The position numbers and the translations under genes were made by a program. From Bradyrhizobium yuanmingense (GTDB taxonomy: Bacteria > Pseudomonadota > Alphaproteobacteria > Rhizobiales > Xanthobacteraceae): 64,000 nucleotides of DNA. The notes beneath the pieces are model-generated. The model saw only the letters and a list, made by a program, of their open reading frames with translations. It made no database searches and had not been told where the DNA came from. The stretch covers positions 1 to 64,000 of the forward strand of contig NZ_JARFML010000009.1 in assembly GCF_029167105.1 (NCBI RefSeq), in the 5' to 3' direction. Shown here piece after piece: positions 1-9,250 of the stretch (position 1 is its first letter; each line of letters opens with the position of its first letter).

Positions 1-28
1 CCCCTCCCCGTCCCAGACCGGTTCGCGC

Positions 29-66
29 GCGCCCAGCCATCCCCCAATGGCTGGGCGCAACTTTTT
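29..66 (+). terminator. Rho-independent terminator of a gene left of the window
   Basis: A 12-bp perfect stem (arms 29-40 and 47-58) with a 6-base loop is followed by AAC and five T residues on the plus strand. The T tract is only on this strand, so it should end a rightward gene lying before the window. It may also help stop the leftward CYTH-CHAD gene, whose stop codon is about 20 bp away. Confidence 0.6.
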
Positions 67-78
67 GGGAAAGCGCGA

Positions 79-1851
79 TCAGCTCTGCTGGCCCTGGCGC
101 GACCAGGGCACGCGTGCGGCGGCAAAATCCCGCCAGCTATCCTGCAAGCCCTGCTGCATGCCGATCGATGCCCGCGCCTGCCAGCCGGCGATCGCGGCCG
201 GCGCAATGGCGCTGTCGCGATCTTCAGCGCCGAGCCCGTCGAGCAACGAGGCCGTCACCGCCATGTCGTTGAAGACGCCGAGCTCCTCCTGCAAGCCGGC
301 GAGCCGGCGCGCGAATTTTCGCGCGGACTTGCGATCCTCGTAGAGCGGCAGCAGGAACTCGCTGAGATAGCGCAGCCGCTTGGTGGCGAGCCGCACGCGG
401 TGCAGTTCGTCGACCGTCAGCGACTTGAAGCGGCGGCCGCGCTTGAGCACCTTCGCGTACTGTTCCGACAGGACGCGCTGCGCGAAATTGACGGCGGGCT
501 CGGCGAGCCGGCCGAGATCTTCGGGCGCGACGCCGTTGCGCCAGCCGCGCGTCTCGATCCAACCGCCAAGACCGATCAGGAAGAGCGCGCAACGGCGATC
601 ATCGAGCGCGTGGCGGGCGCTGCGATAGGCTTCCGCCTGACGCTGAGCCGCGGCCTGCCCGAGCGCATCGAAGCCTGCGACCGACGGACAGGCTTTTGCG
701 ATCGCCGGCAAGGTGGCGAGCTGGAACACGTCCCAGTCGCGCGCGGCGGACAGGCCTTGCGCCAGCCATTTGGCCTCCGAACGCAGCGCCTCGAGGTTGC
801 TGAGCGCGCCGACCGATCGCATCAGGTCGAGCGCGGATCGCAGCCGGCGCAGCGAGACGCGCAGCTGATGCACGCCTTCCGGATTGCGGCCGTCCTCGGC
901 CGCCGGCAGCGATTGCAGCAGGTGAAGGAAGCAGGCGCGCAGGATGGTCGCGAAGGCTTCGTCGAGCGTCACAGCGGGATCGAGACGAAGCTTGCGCGGC
1001 CGGCGTGCCGACGGCGGCAGGTCCGCGGCAAGATCGAAGCCGCGCGCGGATTTGCTGCGGATGGACGGCTTCACCGTTCCCTGCTCCGCAAGGCGCAGCG
1101 CGATCTCGTAGATCGCGCTCGCGCTGCCGCTCTTCAGCTCCAGCTCGATCTCGCTGACAGGAACCGACCGGTCGCCGGCGGTGAGCTCGCCGCGGTCGAA
1201 CGCGACCTCGACCGTGCCGGACGGCAGCTCGACGATGCGCGTATGCCGATGCACCTCGGCCGTGAACACCGCTTCGAGCGGCTGCGCTTTGAGTCGCTCG
1301 CGAAGCTTCTCCGGAATGAGCGGCATCGCCAAAGCAAGATCGGGCGCAAGGGAAGGCACGCTTGCTTCCCATTCGCCGCGACGCAACGGATCGTCCGCAA
1401 CCTCGGTCTTCACGGTCTGCAAGAAACGCGTACCGCTCTGGCGGACGCGCAAGCTCAGGCCGGCGCGACAAAGCGTCCGCTCGGGCGTGTCGTAGTAGAC
1501 GGACTTGAGACGTTTGCGCGTGCCCTTGTTGCGTGCGTTCGCCGCGATCACGGGCGCTGCGCCGAAATGCGCCATGCGATCGGCACCGACGAGCAGCTTG
1601 AGCTCGATTTCGGCGGCGGGAGATGCGGGCTGGGTCGGGCTCGGCTCGGGCGTCACGTCCTGCGATGGCGTCTGCTCAAGGGGAGCGCGCTCCTCGACCG
1701 TCGCGGGTTCCACGCTGTTTTCCTCGCGTTGCCCCGGGAAGCCGGTGAGGAGCTGCGTTCTCTTGGTGTTCCCAACAGCAGGATTGGCTTCCGGCGCGCC
1801 CGGAGTCTTGCGAGCCGGCGCAGCATCTGACTTCAGCATTTGCGGTAACAT
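79..1851 (-). CDS. CYTH and CHAD domain protein
   Basis: The 590-residue protein has two recognisable domains. A CYTH (triphosphate tunnel) domain begins near residue 80 with the ExExK-type signature EIELKLL and continues to about residue 280, with the later strand SEIELELKSG. A CHAD helical domain follows to the C-terminus, marked by the histidine/arginine-rich helices HQLRVSLRRLRSALDL and HRVRLATKRLRYLSEF. CYTH domains bind triphosphates or polyphosphate with divalent metal, and CHAD domains bind polyphosphate granules, so a role in inorganic polyphosphate metabolism is likely. The first 75 or so residues are Pro/Glu/Ala-rich and look disordered. No clear ribosome site precedes the chosen start, and Met5 (1839) is an alternative. 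The fusion is common in proteobacteria. Confidence 0.88.
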   Translation of the reverse strand: MLPQMLKSDAAPARKTPGAPEANPAVGNTKRTQLLTGFPGQREENSVEPATVEERAPLEQTPSQDVTPEPSPTQPASPAAEIELKLLVGADRMAHFGAAPVIAANARNKGTRKRLKSVYYDTPERTLCRAGLSLRVRQSGTRFLQTVKTEVADDPLRRGEWEASVPSLAPDLALAMPLIPEKLRERLKAQPLEAVFTAEVHRHTRIVELPSGTVEVAFDRGELTAGDRSVPVSEIELELKSGSASAIYEIALRLAEQGTVKPSIRSKSARGFDLAADLPPSARRPRKLRLDPAVTLDEAFATILRACFLHLLQSLPAAEDGRNPEGVHQLRVSLRRLRSALDLMRSVGALSNLEALRSEAKWLAQGLSAARDWDVFQLATLPAIAKACPSVAGFDALGQAAAQRQAEAYRSARHALDDRRCALFLIGLGGWIETRGWRNGVAPEDLGRLAEPAVNFAQRVLSEQYAKVLKRGRRFKSLTVDELHRVRLATKRLRYLSEFLLPLYEDRKSARKFARRLAGLQEELGVFNDMAVTASLLDGLGAEDRDSAIAPAAIAGWQARASIGMQQGLQDSWRDFAAARVPWSRQGQQS

Positions 1852-2017
1852 GACAGTTCAATGACAGGCGACAGGATATAGCCTGTACAGTCCGCGAGGA
1901 CCAGTCACATCAGATCGCCGCGCGTCATGATTCACACATGCAGCTCGTCACGTATAAGCTGCAGCCGTCAGGGCACGCCCTGTTAAAGCCTGACCAAGAC
2001 ACGCCGACCGATGCCGG

Positions 2018-3565
2018 TCATTCTGCCGCTTCAAGATTGGCCGGCCTTTCAGCCTCGCCGAGCGGGGAAACCGCCGGGCCGTTGAGCGCGGTGCCATCGG
2101 GTGCAAACTGCGATCCGTGACATGGGCAGTCCCAGCACTGTTCGAGTGAGTTCCAGTGCACGACGCAGCCCGAATGGGTGCAGCTCGCCGAATGCAAATG
2201 CAAATGTCCGCTTCCGTCCCGGCACGCCGCGATCTTCTTCAGGCCACTTCGGAAGAGGCGCCCCTCGCCGGGCCGCAGATGTTCAGCGCTCGCGATTTCA
2301 CTTGCGGTGAGATACTCCGCGAAATTCTTGATAGGGGTGATGTTTTCGCTGATGAACTCGCCGATGTTCCTTTGAATCTTCCGTGACGGAGCGTAGACGT
2401 CCTCCCAGGCACTTCCGCCGCTGGTAATGAGATCCGCGATCAGCATGCCCGCCACGAGCCCGTTCGTGATCCCCTGCCCGGAGTCGCCGCTGACAACGAA
2501 TACATGCTCCTCGTCGGGGCTGCGGCCGATGAAGCCGGTGAAATCGACCGGCTCCAGCACCTGACCCGACCACCGATGGGTGACCTCGCGCAAATCCGGC
2601 AATCGCTCGCGCGCCCAGCGTTCAAGCGCGTCAAGGCGCTGTGCGCCATCATTCGCCTCACCCGACTTGTGATCTTCGCCGCCGATGATCACGATGTCCT
2701 CGTCGGCAGATAACGGGTGGAGGCGGACATAATGATAAGGATCGAGCGTGTCCCAATAAAGCGCATCCTCCACGGCGCCGGCCGCAATCTTCGCGGCGAG
2801 TGCATAAGTGCGGTAAGGCGCCTGCTTGGCGTGGATCGCCACCTGAACATTGACGGGCGAGTTGGTCGCAACCACCACGTCGGCGGCGTGAACCTCGTAG
2901 CCTGAGGCGGTGGTGACGACCATGCTACCCTGGCGTTGCTGGATGCTCTCGACGCAGGTGTCGGCATAGAGCTGGGCGCCCCGGCGCTGCAGTGCGCTCG
3001 CCAGACCGGCGAGATATTTAGTCGGATGCAGGCGCGCCTGGCGCGGAAAGCGCAGCGAACGCGTCTGCCTCCCGTCATGGAACGGTGTCGGCTCAATGCG
3101 ATTTTCGACGGGGATCTGCAGCTTGCGACAGCAGCCCAATTCACTATCCAGCTCGGATGCGGACGTTTCGGGTGCCTGTACCCAGTAGCCATCGACGCGT
3201 TTAAAATCGCAATCGATGTGCTCGGCGCCCTGGATGGCCTCGACGCGATCGATCGCGGTAGCGACGCTCTGATAGTAACGCCGCGCACAGTCCGGGCCGC
3301 GGACTCGCACGAACGCATCGTAACCATCATCGAGCGCGGTCGCCAGATGCGCCGTGGTGCGCGCCGTCATCCCGCTGCCGATGCGGCCGCGATCGATCAC
3401 TGCGACCGAACGTCCATGGCAAGCAAGTTCATATGCGACCGAAAGCCCGGCTATTCCGGAGCCGACCACGGCAACGTCCACGCCGACCGTACGCGACAAC
3501 ACCGGAGCTTCGGCGACAGATACGTCCATCCAGAGGGACCGAGTGTGCTCATCCAATACGTTCAT
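2018..3565 (-). CDS. FAD-dependent oxidoreductase with C-terminal Rieske domain
   Basis: The 515-residue protein has an N-terminal Rossmann FAD motif (VVGSGIAGLS, about residues 33-42) of the D-amino-acid-oxidase-like fold. The last 80 or so residues form a Rieske [2Fe-2S] domain with ligand motifs CTHSGC and CPCHGS. The enzyme probably oxidises a small amine or similar substrate and passes electrons through the Rieske centre, but its substrate is not visible. The start was chosen because GAGGAG lies just upstream of this ATG; a longer frame to 3670 lacks a ribosome site. No signal peptide is seen, so it is probably cytoplasmic. It stands alone, divergent from a small gene of unknown function. 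Confidence 0.87.
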   Translation of the reverse strand: MNVLDEHTRSLWMDVSVAEAPVLSRTVGVDVAVVGSGIAGLSVAYELACHGRSVAVIDRGRIGSGMTARTTAHLATALDDGYDAFVRVRGPDCARRYYQSVATAIDRVEAIQGAEHIDCDFKRVDGYWVQAPETSASELDSELGCCRKLQIPVENRIEPTPFHDGRQTRSLRFPRQARLHPTKYLAGLASALQRRGAQLYADTCVESIQQRQGSMVVTTASGYEVHAADVVVATNSPVNVQVAIHAKQAPYRTYALAAKIAAGAVEDALYWDTLDPYHYVRLHPLSADEDIVIIGGEDHKSGEANDGAQRLDALERWARERLPDLREVTHRWSGQVLEPVDFTGFIGRSPDEEHVFVVSGDSGQGITNGLVAGMLIADLITSGGSAWEDVYAPSRKIQRNIGEFISENITPIKNFAEYLTASEIASAEHLRPGEGRLFRSGLKKIAACRDGSGHLHLHSASCTHSGCVVHWNSLEQCWDCPCHGSQFAPDGTALNGPAVSPLGEAERPANLEAAE

Positions 3566-3691
3566 GGCGCTACTCCTCGGAAGAAGAAACCATGCAGCAG
3601 AATGACGGTTCCTATGTGCGCTGCCGAACGAAATGCCGATGAGATGGCCGCATTCATTAGGAACCTTCATCGTGCTCGCGCTTGAACCGGC

Positions 3692-3919
3692 ATGAAAAGT
3701 CCATCACCGGGGATGCGCAGGGCGCTGCGCCAGGCACGATTGTACGGGCACCTGCTCGTCCGCAACGACAGGCTGTATCACCCGGGCGGCAATCATCCGA
3801 TCTGCTCGATACAGCTTGCACGAGAGATGGTCAGGTCAGGATGGATGACCAAGCAGGACGGCGAATACGAGATCACGGCAGAGGGGCAGCTTGCCGCCGA
3901 AAGCGAACTCGGTCGCTGA
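3692..3919 (+). CDS. Small protein of unknown function (75 aa)
   Basis: This short basic protein has an N-terminal arginine-rich helix (RRALRQARLYG) and a C-terminal part reading GWMTKQDGEYEITAEGQLAAES, which resembles the last helix and wing of a small winged-helix fold. I do not recognise a named family. It lies divergently from the Rieske-FAD gene and about 100 bp before the IclR regulator, so it could be a small DNA-binding protein, though that is only inference. The start codon has no strong ribosome site. The codon use resembles that of the neighbouring genes. Confidence 0.55.
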   Translation: MKSPSPGMRRALRQARLYGHLLVRNDRLYHPGGNHPICSIQLAREMVRSGWMTKQDGEYEITAEGQLAAESELGR

Positions 3920-4025
3920 GGAGCCGATGCGGCACCGTCCAATTCCCGGCCGGGGAGTCGGGCCTGTTGACTGATCCGGCGATTGCATCATTGACTAGCG
4001 GCACGGTCCCCCACCAAGAGCTGCC

Positions 4026-4841
4026 ATGCCATCGTTCCGTCCCGTCATCGCGTTGTCGAGAGGCCTCGAGGTCCTGCGCGTCATCAACCAGGAACGGCAA
4101 TCGACCGTAGGCTCGCTGCATAAGGCGACGGGCCTCAATAAGGCAACGATCGTCCGCATGCTCGAAACGCTGGAGCATGAAGGATATGTGGTGCGGCGCG
4201 CCGAGCCGCCCAGCTATGCCCCGACGGGACGGTCGCTCCTGCTCAGCGCCGGCTACGACGAACCCAATTGGATCGGCGGTATCGCCGAACCGATGCTCAA
4301 CAAGTTTCGCCAGCAGATTCAGTGGCCCTCGGACGTGGCCGTGCTCGACGAGGAATCCATGGTGATCGCGCACACGACCCGGATCGGCGGCTCGCTGCTG
4401 TTCCACCGTCCCCCGGGTTTTCGTTTTCCCGTGCTGGGCACCTCGATGGGGCGCGCCTATTTGGCGTTTTGCGAACCGGCCGAGCAGGAGCGCATCGCGG
4501 CGCGCCTTGCCCTCAGCCCGGAGCCCTGGAACGACCTCGCCCGCAATCCCGCCAAACTCACGAAGGTGCTGCGCGCGATCCGGAAAGCCGGATTCGCAGT
4601 GATGGACGAGAGCTACAGCCGCCGCATCTTCGGCGGCGCCGTCTGGGCGATCGGCGTTCCCGTCGCTGTTCCGAACCGCCTGTTCGCAAGCATGAACGTG
4701 ATGATGCTGCGCGAGGCCGTCAGCACCGAGGAAGGTCTCCGGCGCTTCGTGCCTCAGATGAAGAAAGTCGCCTCCGCATTGGCCGAGACGCTCAGCGCCA
4801 GGCTTGCTGCGGCAGGCCCGTCCGCGGCCGCCAAGAGCTAG
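4026..4841 (+). CDS. IclR family transcriptional regulator
   Basis: The 271-residue protein has an N-terminal winged helix-turn-helix (about residues 8-65, including TVGSLHKATGLNKATIVRML) followed by an IclR-type effector domain of about 180 residues. Such regulators sense small aromatic or aliphatic acids and control adjacent catabolic or transport genes. The gene ends about 100 bp before a tripartite-type solute-binding protein on the same strand, which is its most likely target or operon partner. The C-terminus is alanine-rich. The ligand cannot be inferred. Confidence 0.88.
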   Translation: MPSFRPVIALSRGLEVLRVINQERQSTVGSLHKATGLNKATIVRMLETLEHEGYVVRRAEPPSYAPTGRSLLLSAGYDEPNWIGGIAEPMLNKFRQQIQWPSDVAVLDEESMVIAHTTRIGGSLLFHRPPGFRFPVLGTSMGRAYLAFCEPAEQERIAARLALSPEPWNDLARNPAKLTKVLRAIRKAGFAVMDESYSRRIFGGAVWAIGVPVAVPNRLFASMNVMMLREAVSTEEGLRRFVPQMKKVASALAETLSARLAAAGPSAAAKS

Positions 4842-4945
4842 CCATTTCACACAATGAAATGTTGTTTCTATTTGCCTCTGCTCGTGTGACATCTCTGCCC
4901 GGCGGCCAAAGGGCGCCCAAAGACGCAACAAAACGGGAGGGGCAA

Positions 4946-5923
4946 GTGAGGACATTCGTCGCAACGCTGGGCGCTGCAATTGCAAGCCTGGTGCTGGCCA
5001 CGGCTGACGGGGCTGCGGCCGAAGCCTGGCCGACCAAAGCCATCAAGATCGTCGTCTCGACGCCCGCCGGCGGCATCACCGATGCGTTCGCCCGCGCCTA
5101 TGGCGATTACATCTCTCAGAAGCTCGGACAGCCGGTCGTCGTCGAAAACAAGACGGGAGCGAGCGGCGCGCTGGCAGCCCAATCGGTCAAGGATTCGCCG
5201 GCGGACGGCCATACGCTGATGTACACGATCTCGTCCACGCTGCTCGGAAACCGGCTGCTGCTGAAGTCGCTCGCCTACGATCCGGACAAGGATTTCACGA
5301 TCGTCGCGATGACGCCATCGGGTCATCTGCCGCTGGTCGTCCATTCCGCCACCGGTGCAAAGTCTATCGAAGATTTCGTCGCCTATGCGCGCCGCAACAA
5401 GGTCACGGCCGGCTCGTATGGGATCGGTTCGTTCGCGCACATCGCGATCGCCGAGCTCAACCGCCAATATGGCCTCGACATCTCCATCGTGCATTACCGC
5501 GGCGAAGCGCCGATGTGGCAGGACCTGGCGGCCGGCGTCATCCAGGCCGCGACCGGCAGCTACCAAGCCGCGCTTCCGGTCCTTGATACCGGCGTCGGCC
5601 GCGCGATCGCTGTTCCGTCACTGGTTCGCATGAAGAAGCTGCCGGACACCAAGACGTTCACCGAGCAGGGGGTCACCGGCAAGGTCTTCCAGCTGACCAG
5701 CTTCACGACCCTGGTGGCGCCCGCTGCGACGCCGTCCGACCGGATCGAGCTGCTCGCCAAGCTCATGGTCGAAGGCGGCAAGACCGAGCGTGTCCAGAAG
5801 CTGCTGGAGGCCTTCGGGGTCGATGCGCCGGCAATGGACCGCGCATCCTCGGTCGCCCTCTACGAAAAAGAAGGGCCGGTCTGGCTGGAGTCGATCAAGA
5901 ATCTCGGATTGGAGCCACAATAG
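4946..5923 (+). CDS. Tripartite tricarboxylate transporter substrate-binding protein (Bug/TctC family)
   Basis: The 325-residue protein begins with a Sec signal peptide (about residues 1-25, cleaved near DGAAA/EA). The usual Bug opening follows, WPTKAIKIVVSTPAGGITDAF, and later the family motif VVENKTGASG. It would capture a carboxylate in the periplasm for a TctAB-type membrane pair. The GTG start was chosen because GGGAGGGG lies just upstream and the signal peptide begins there; the frame stays open far upstream inside the IclR gene but in the wrong context. No TctA or TctB gene is nearby, so this is an orphan binding protein, a common situation in soil alpha- and betaproteobacteria. Confidence 0.88.
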   Translation: MRTFVATLGAAIASLVLATADGAAAEAWPTKAIKIVVSTPAGGITDAFARAYGDYISQKLGQPVVVENKTGASGALAAQSVKDSPADGHTLMYTISSTLLGNRLLLKSLAYDPDKDFTIVAMTPSGHLPLVVHSATGAKSIEDFVAYARRNKVTAGSYGIGSFAHIAIAELNRQYGLDISIVHYRGEAPMWQDLAAGVIQAATGSYQAALPVLDTGVGRAIAVPSLVRMKKLPDTKTFTEQGVTGKVFQLTSFTTLVAPAATPSDRIELLAKLMVEGGKTERVQKLLEAFGVDAPAMDRASSVALYEKEGPVWLESIKNLGLEPQ

Positions 5924-5961
5924 CGTCCGGACCCGCCGATCGTGCGCTGGCGACGCGCTTC

Positions 5962-6669
5962 TCACGCCCCCAGCACGTCCGCCAGCCGCAGTTCGTCGGC
6001 GGCGGGATCCTTCAGGAACAGCTCCGCCTCGATCTCGTTCAGGTGCGACAGCATCAAGGCGCCGGCGCGCGCCTTGTCGCGCTTGCGGATCGCGGCGGCG
6101 ATGCCGGCGTGATGATCGGTGCCGCACGCGGGCGTGTCGTGACGGCGGTAGAGCAGGATGATGAGCGAGGAGCGCGCGATCAGCTCCTTCAGGAAGCCGA
6201 GATAGATGCTGTGGCCGCTCATCTCGGCGACGAGACGATGAAACTCGCCGGAGAGCCGCACCGAGGCGCGGGCATCACCGCGCAACTCGGCCTCGCGTTC
6301 TTCTGTGAGATGGTGCTGCAGGCGATCGAGCCAGGCCGGCGAGACCGCGTCAATGGCGCGGTCCACGATGCTGGGCTCGATCAGGCGTCGCGCCTCGAAC
6401 ACCTCGCGGGCATCAGCCGGCGTCGGGCGCGCAACGAAAGCGCCGCGATTCTTCTCGATGTTGACGATGCCCTCATGCGCAAGCTGCTGCAGCGCTGAGC
6501 GCACCAGCGTCCGGCTCGCGCCGTAGATGTCGCCGATCTCGTCCTCCCCGAGCTTGGTGCCCGGCAGCAGACGATGCTCGAGGATCGCGGCGGTCACACC
6601 CTCCCGGATACGGCTGACGCGATCGCTCGCATCTGGCGCATCGGGTTTCTGGCGGGTCTTGGCGGCCAT
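5962..6669 (-). CDS. GntR family regulator, FCD (FadR-like) subgroup
   Basis: The 235-residue protein has an N-terminal GntR winged helix (about residues 20-85; GTKLGEDEIGDIYGASRTLVRSALQQL) and an all-helical FCD ligand domain carrying histidines of the metal-binding type (GEFHRLVAEM, HHAGI). It is divergent from the polyamine-type ABC operon and probably represses or tunes it. The ATG at the MAAKTRQ sequence was preferred over a frame extending to 6753, because the longer version would run through the probable operator region. The effector is likely the transported compound or a derivative, by inference. Confidence 0.85.
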   Translation of the reverse strand: MAAKTRQKPDAPDASDRVSRIREGVTAAILEHRLLPGTKLGEDEIGDIYGASRTLVRSALQQLAHEGIVNIEKNRGAFVARPTPADAREVFEARRLIEPSIVDRAIDAVSPAWLDRLQHHLTEEREAELRGDARASVRLSGEFHRLVAEMSGHSIYLGFLKELIARSSLIILLYRRHDTPACGTDHHAGIAAAIRKRDKARAGALMLSHLNEIEAELFLKDPAADELRLADVLGA

Positions 6670-6736
6670 GATTGTGAGGGCTCGATCGACGTACGTTCGG
6701 CCTGCAATGTTAGTCGATGAGCTGTATCCAATCACA

Positions 6737-6786
6737 GGCGAAACTTTATACAATCTTCGCCCGTTTTGTGTGCATCCGGCTGCACA
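6737..6786. promoter_or_regulatory. Putative operator region between GntR gene and ABC operon
   Basis: Two inverted repeats lie in the divergent intergenic region. GGCGAA and TTCGCC flank 13 bases that include TTTATACAAT (6737-6761), and TGTGCA/TGCACA are separated by six bases (6769-6786). The TATACAAT half-site resembles sites bound by some FCD-type GntR proteins. Binding is inferred from position and symmetry only. Confidence 0.4.
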
Positions 6787-6927
6787 GGTGACGGCCCGAC
6801 AAATTGGGCCGGAATCGATCTAACGATCTGAGTCCGCTGCACAGTTTGGGAGATTCGCACCGTCGCGGGCTGTTGGCACGGACCTTGCGGAGAGAGGCGG
6901 GACGCAACGCCCCTCCTCGGACACGCC

Positions 6928-7914
6928 ATGGCCATTCCCGCCGCTCTCGAACTGGTCGCCGTCACCAAGCGCTACGACGCCACGCTGGCCGTCGACAACG
7001 TCAACCTGAAGATCCCAGCCGGCACCTATTGCTGCCTGCTCGGCCCCTCCGGCTGCGGCAAGACCTCGACCCTGCGCATGATCGCAGGTCACGAGGCGGT
7101 CAGCGAAGGCGACATTATCCTTGGCGCGCAGAACGTCACCGACCTCGAGCCGGCCAAGCGCGGCACAGCGATGATGTTCCAGTCCTACGCTCTGTTTCCG
7201 CACCTCTCCGTGATCGACAACGTCGCCTTCGCCCTGAAGATGCGCGGCATCGACAAGCCGACGCGGCACAAGCGCGCCGGCGAATTGCTCGAGCTGGTCG
7301 CGATGAGCCAATATGCAGGCCGACTTCCGGCACAGCTCTCCGGCGGCCAGCAGCAGCGCGTGGCGCTCGCGCGCGCGCTGATCACCGAGCCGCAGATCCT
7401 CCTGCTCGACGAGCCGCTCTCGGCGCTCGATCCGTTCCTGCGCGTCAAGATGCGCGGCGAACTGAAGCGGCTGCAGCGCGAACTCGGCATCAGCTTCATC
7501 CAGGTCACCCACGGCCAGGAAGAGGCGATGGCCCTCGCCGACCACATCGTGGTGATGAACCACGGCAGGATCGAGCAGCAGGGCACGGCGCGCGACATCT
7601 TCCATCGTCCCCGCACCGAATTCGTGGCCCGATTCATCGGCGGCCACAACGTGCTCAGCGACGCCGGCAATCTCATCGCCGTTCGCGCCGATCAGCTCGG
7701 CATCGTGCCGTTCGTCGACGGCGCCTTCGGCGCGCCGGCGCTGCTGACCCAGACCGAGTACCAGGGCTCCTACATCGCCGTCTCGCTCACGCTCGACGAC
7801 GGCACCGCCCTGTTCTCCCACGTTCCCGAGTCCACCTTCGACGTGCATCCGTTCCGTCCGGGCGATCGCGTGCTGGCGACCTGGGATCCCGCCAAGGCGC
7901 AACGCCTGCAATAG
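6928..7914 (+). CDS. ABC transporter ATP-binding protein (PotA-like)
   Basis: The 328-residue ATPase has Walker A GPSGCGKT (residues 39-46), ABC signature LSGGQQQR (137-144) and Walker B ILLLDEP (157-163). The C-terminal region beyond residue 240 is the regulatory TOBE-type extension of PotA/FbpC-like ATPases. It energises the importer formed with the next three genes. The first gene of the operon, it starts about 260 bp from the divergent GntR regulator. The family moves polyamines, iron or other small charged compounds; the actual cargo is unknown. Confidence 0.9.
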   Translation: MAIPAALELVAVTKRYDATLAVDNVNLKIPAGTYCCLLGPSGCGKTSTLRMIAGHEAVSEGDIILGAQNVTDLEPAKRGTAMMFQSYALFPHLSVIDNVAFALKMRGIDKPTRHKRAGELLELVAMSQYAGRLPAQLSGGQQQRVALARALITEPQILLLDEPLSALDPFLRVKMRGELKRLQRELGISFIQVTHGQEEAMALADHIVVMNHGRIEQQGTARDIFHRPRTEFVARFIGGHNVLSDAGNLIAVRADQLGIVPFVDGAFGAPALLTQTEYQGSYIAVSLTLDDGTALFSHVPESTFDVHPFRPGDRVLATWDPAKAQRLQ

Positions 7915-7955
7915 CACCCTTCACCACGGAAATGCGCAACAGAGGAGTGAGCGAA

Positions 7956-9245
7956 ATGACCGAGACGACCAGGAAGACCGGCGTCAGCCGCCGCACGCTA
8001 TTGAAGGGCACCGCGGGTCTCGCCGGCCTCGCCGCCGGCTCCGGCGCGATCACCGGCTTTCCTTACGTGAAGTCGGCCGATGCGAAGGTGCTGCGCTATC
8101 TCGGCACGGCCGTGAACGAGGGCGACGACATCGCCAAGCAGTGCCTGAAGGACACCGGCATCAAGATCGAATACATCACCGCGACCACCGACGATGTCAC
8201 CAAGCGCGTGATGACCCAGCCGAATTCCTTCGACGTGCTGGATACCGAATATTTCTCGCTGAAGAAGCTCGTTCCGTCGGGCAACATCCTTGCGCTCGAC
8301 GCCAAGAAGATCAAGGAGTTCGGCAACATCACGCCTGTCTTCACCAAGGGCGAGACGCCCGGCGGCAAGAAGATCGGCGGCCAGGGCACCGCGCCCTGGA
8401 AGGTGCTCTATCTGGAAGGCAAGGACTCCAAGAAGTTCGCGACGTCGGCGACCGAATTCGTCACGCTGATCCCGACCGTCTACAATGCCGACACGCTCGG
8501 CATCCGCCCCGACCTGATCAAGCGCCCGATCAGCACCTGGGCCGAGCTGCTCAATCCCGAGTTCAAGGGCAAGGCTTCGATCCTCAACATCCCCTCGATC
8601 GGCATCATGGATGCCGCGATGGTCGTGGAAGCCTCCGGCAAGTACAAATATGCCGACAAGGGCAACATGACCAAGGAAGAGATCGATCTCACCATGAAGG
8701 TGATGACCGAGGCCAAGAAGGCCGGCCAGTTCCGCGCCTTCTGGAAGGACTTCAACGAGAGCGTCAACCTGATGGCCTCAGGCGAGACCGTGATTCAGTC
8801 GATGTGGTCGCCGGCGGTGACCAAGGTGCGCTCGATGGGCATCCCCTGCACCTTCCAGCCGCTGAAGGAAGGCTACCGGTCCTGGGCTTCCGGCTTCTGC
8901 GTGTCCAAGGGCGTCTCGGGTGCCAAGCTCGAATGGGCCTATGAATTCGTGAACTGGTTCCTGTCGGGCTTTGCCGGCGCCTATCTCAACCGCCAGGGCT
9001 ATTACTCCGCCGTGCTCTCCACCGCGAAAGCCCACATGGAGCCCTACGAATGGGCCTACTGGATGGAAGGCAAGCCGGCCGAGAAGGACATCAAGGCGCC
9101 CGACGGCTCGCTGCTTGAAAAGGCCGGCGCGGTGCGTGACGGCGGCTCCTACGAAGATCGCATGGGCGGGGTGGCGTGCTGGAACGCCGTGATGGACGAG
9201 AACGACTACATGGTCCGCAAGTGGAACGAGTTCATCGCGGCGTAA
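7956..9245 (+). CDS. ABC transporter substrate-binding protein (PotD-like), Tat signal
   Basis: The 429-residue protein begins with a twin-arginine-type signal: SRRTLLKG at residues 11-18, then a hydrophobic stretch ending near residue 35. Export of the folded protein by the Tat route is therefore likely. The body resembles the spermidine/putrescine binding-protein fold, with a long lysine-rich N-domain. The ATG was chosen next to AGAGGAGTGAGCGAA; a GTG three codons upstream (7947) is possible. It sits directly between the ATPase and the two permeases and supplies substrate specificity to them. Confidence 0.88.
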   Translation: MTETTRKTGVSRRTLLKGTAGLAGLAAGSGAITGFPYVKSADAKVLRYLGTAVNEGDDIAKQCLKDTGIKIEYITATTDDVTKRVMTQPNSFDVLDTEYFSLKKLVPSGNILALDAKKIKEFGNITPVFTKGETPGGKKIGGQGTAPWKVLYLEGKDSKKFATSATEFVTLIPTVYNADTLGIRPDLIKRPISTWAELLNPEFKGKASILNIPSIGIMDAAMVVEASGKYKYADKGNMTKEEIDLTMKVMTEAKKAGQFRAFWKDFNESVNLMASGETVIQSMWSPAVTKVRSMGIPCTFQPLKEGYRSWASGFCVSKGVSGAKLEWAYEFVNWFLSGFAGAYLNRQGYYSAVLSTAKAHMEPYEWAYWMEGKPAEKDIKAPDGSLLEKAGAVRDGGSYEDRMGGVACWNAVMDENDYMVRKWNEFIAA

Positions 9246-9250
9246 CGGAC

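Noticed and set aside
400..1830. Long plus-strand open frame opposite the CYTH-CHAD gene
   Set aside because: It mirrors the real gene in GC-rich DNA, has no domain and no ribosome site. The same applies to plus-strand frames at 13266-14927 and 36775-38646 and the minus-strand frame at 46606-48027.
4268..4945. Upstream extension of the tripartite binding protein
   Set aside because: The open frame runs through the IclR gene in another phase. The signal peptide and ribosome site put the start at 4946.
6804..7955. Long frame joined to the polyamine-type binding protein
   Set aside because: It lies over the ATPase gene in the wrong phase. The Tat signal fixes the real start at 7956.
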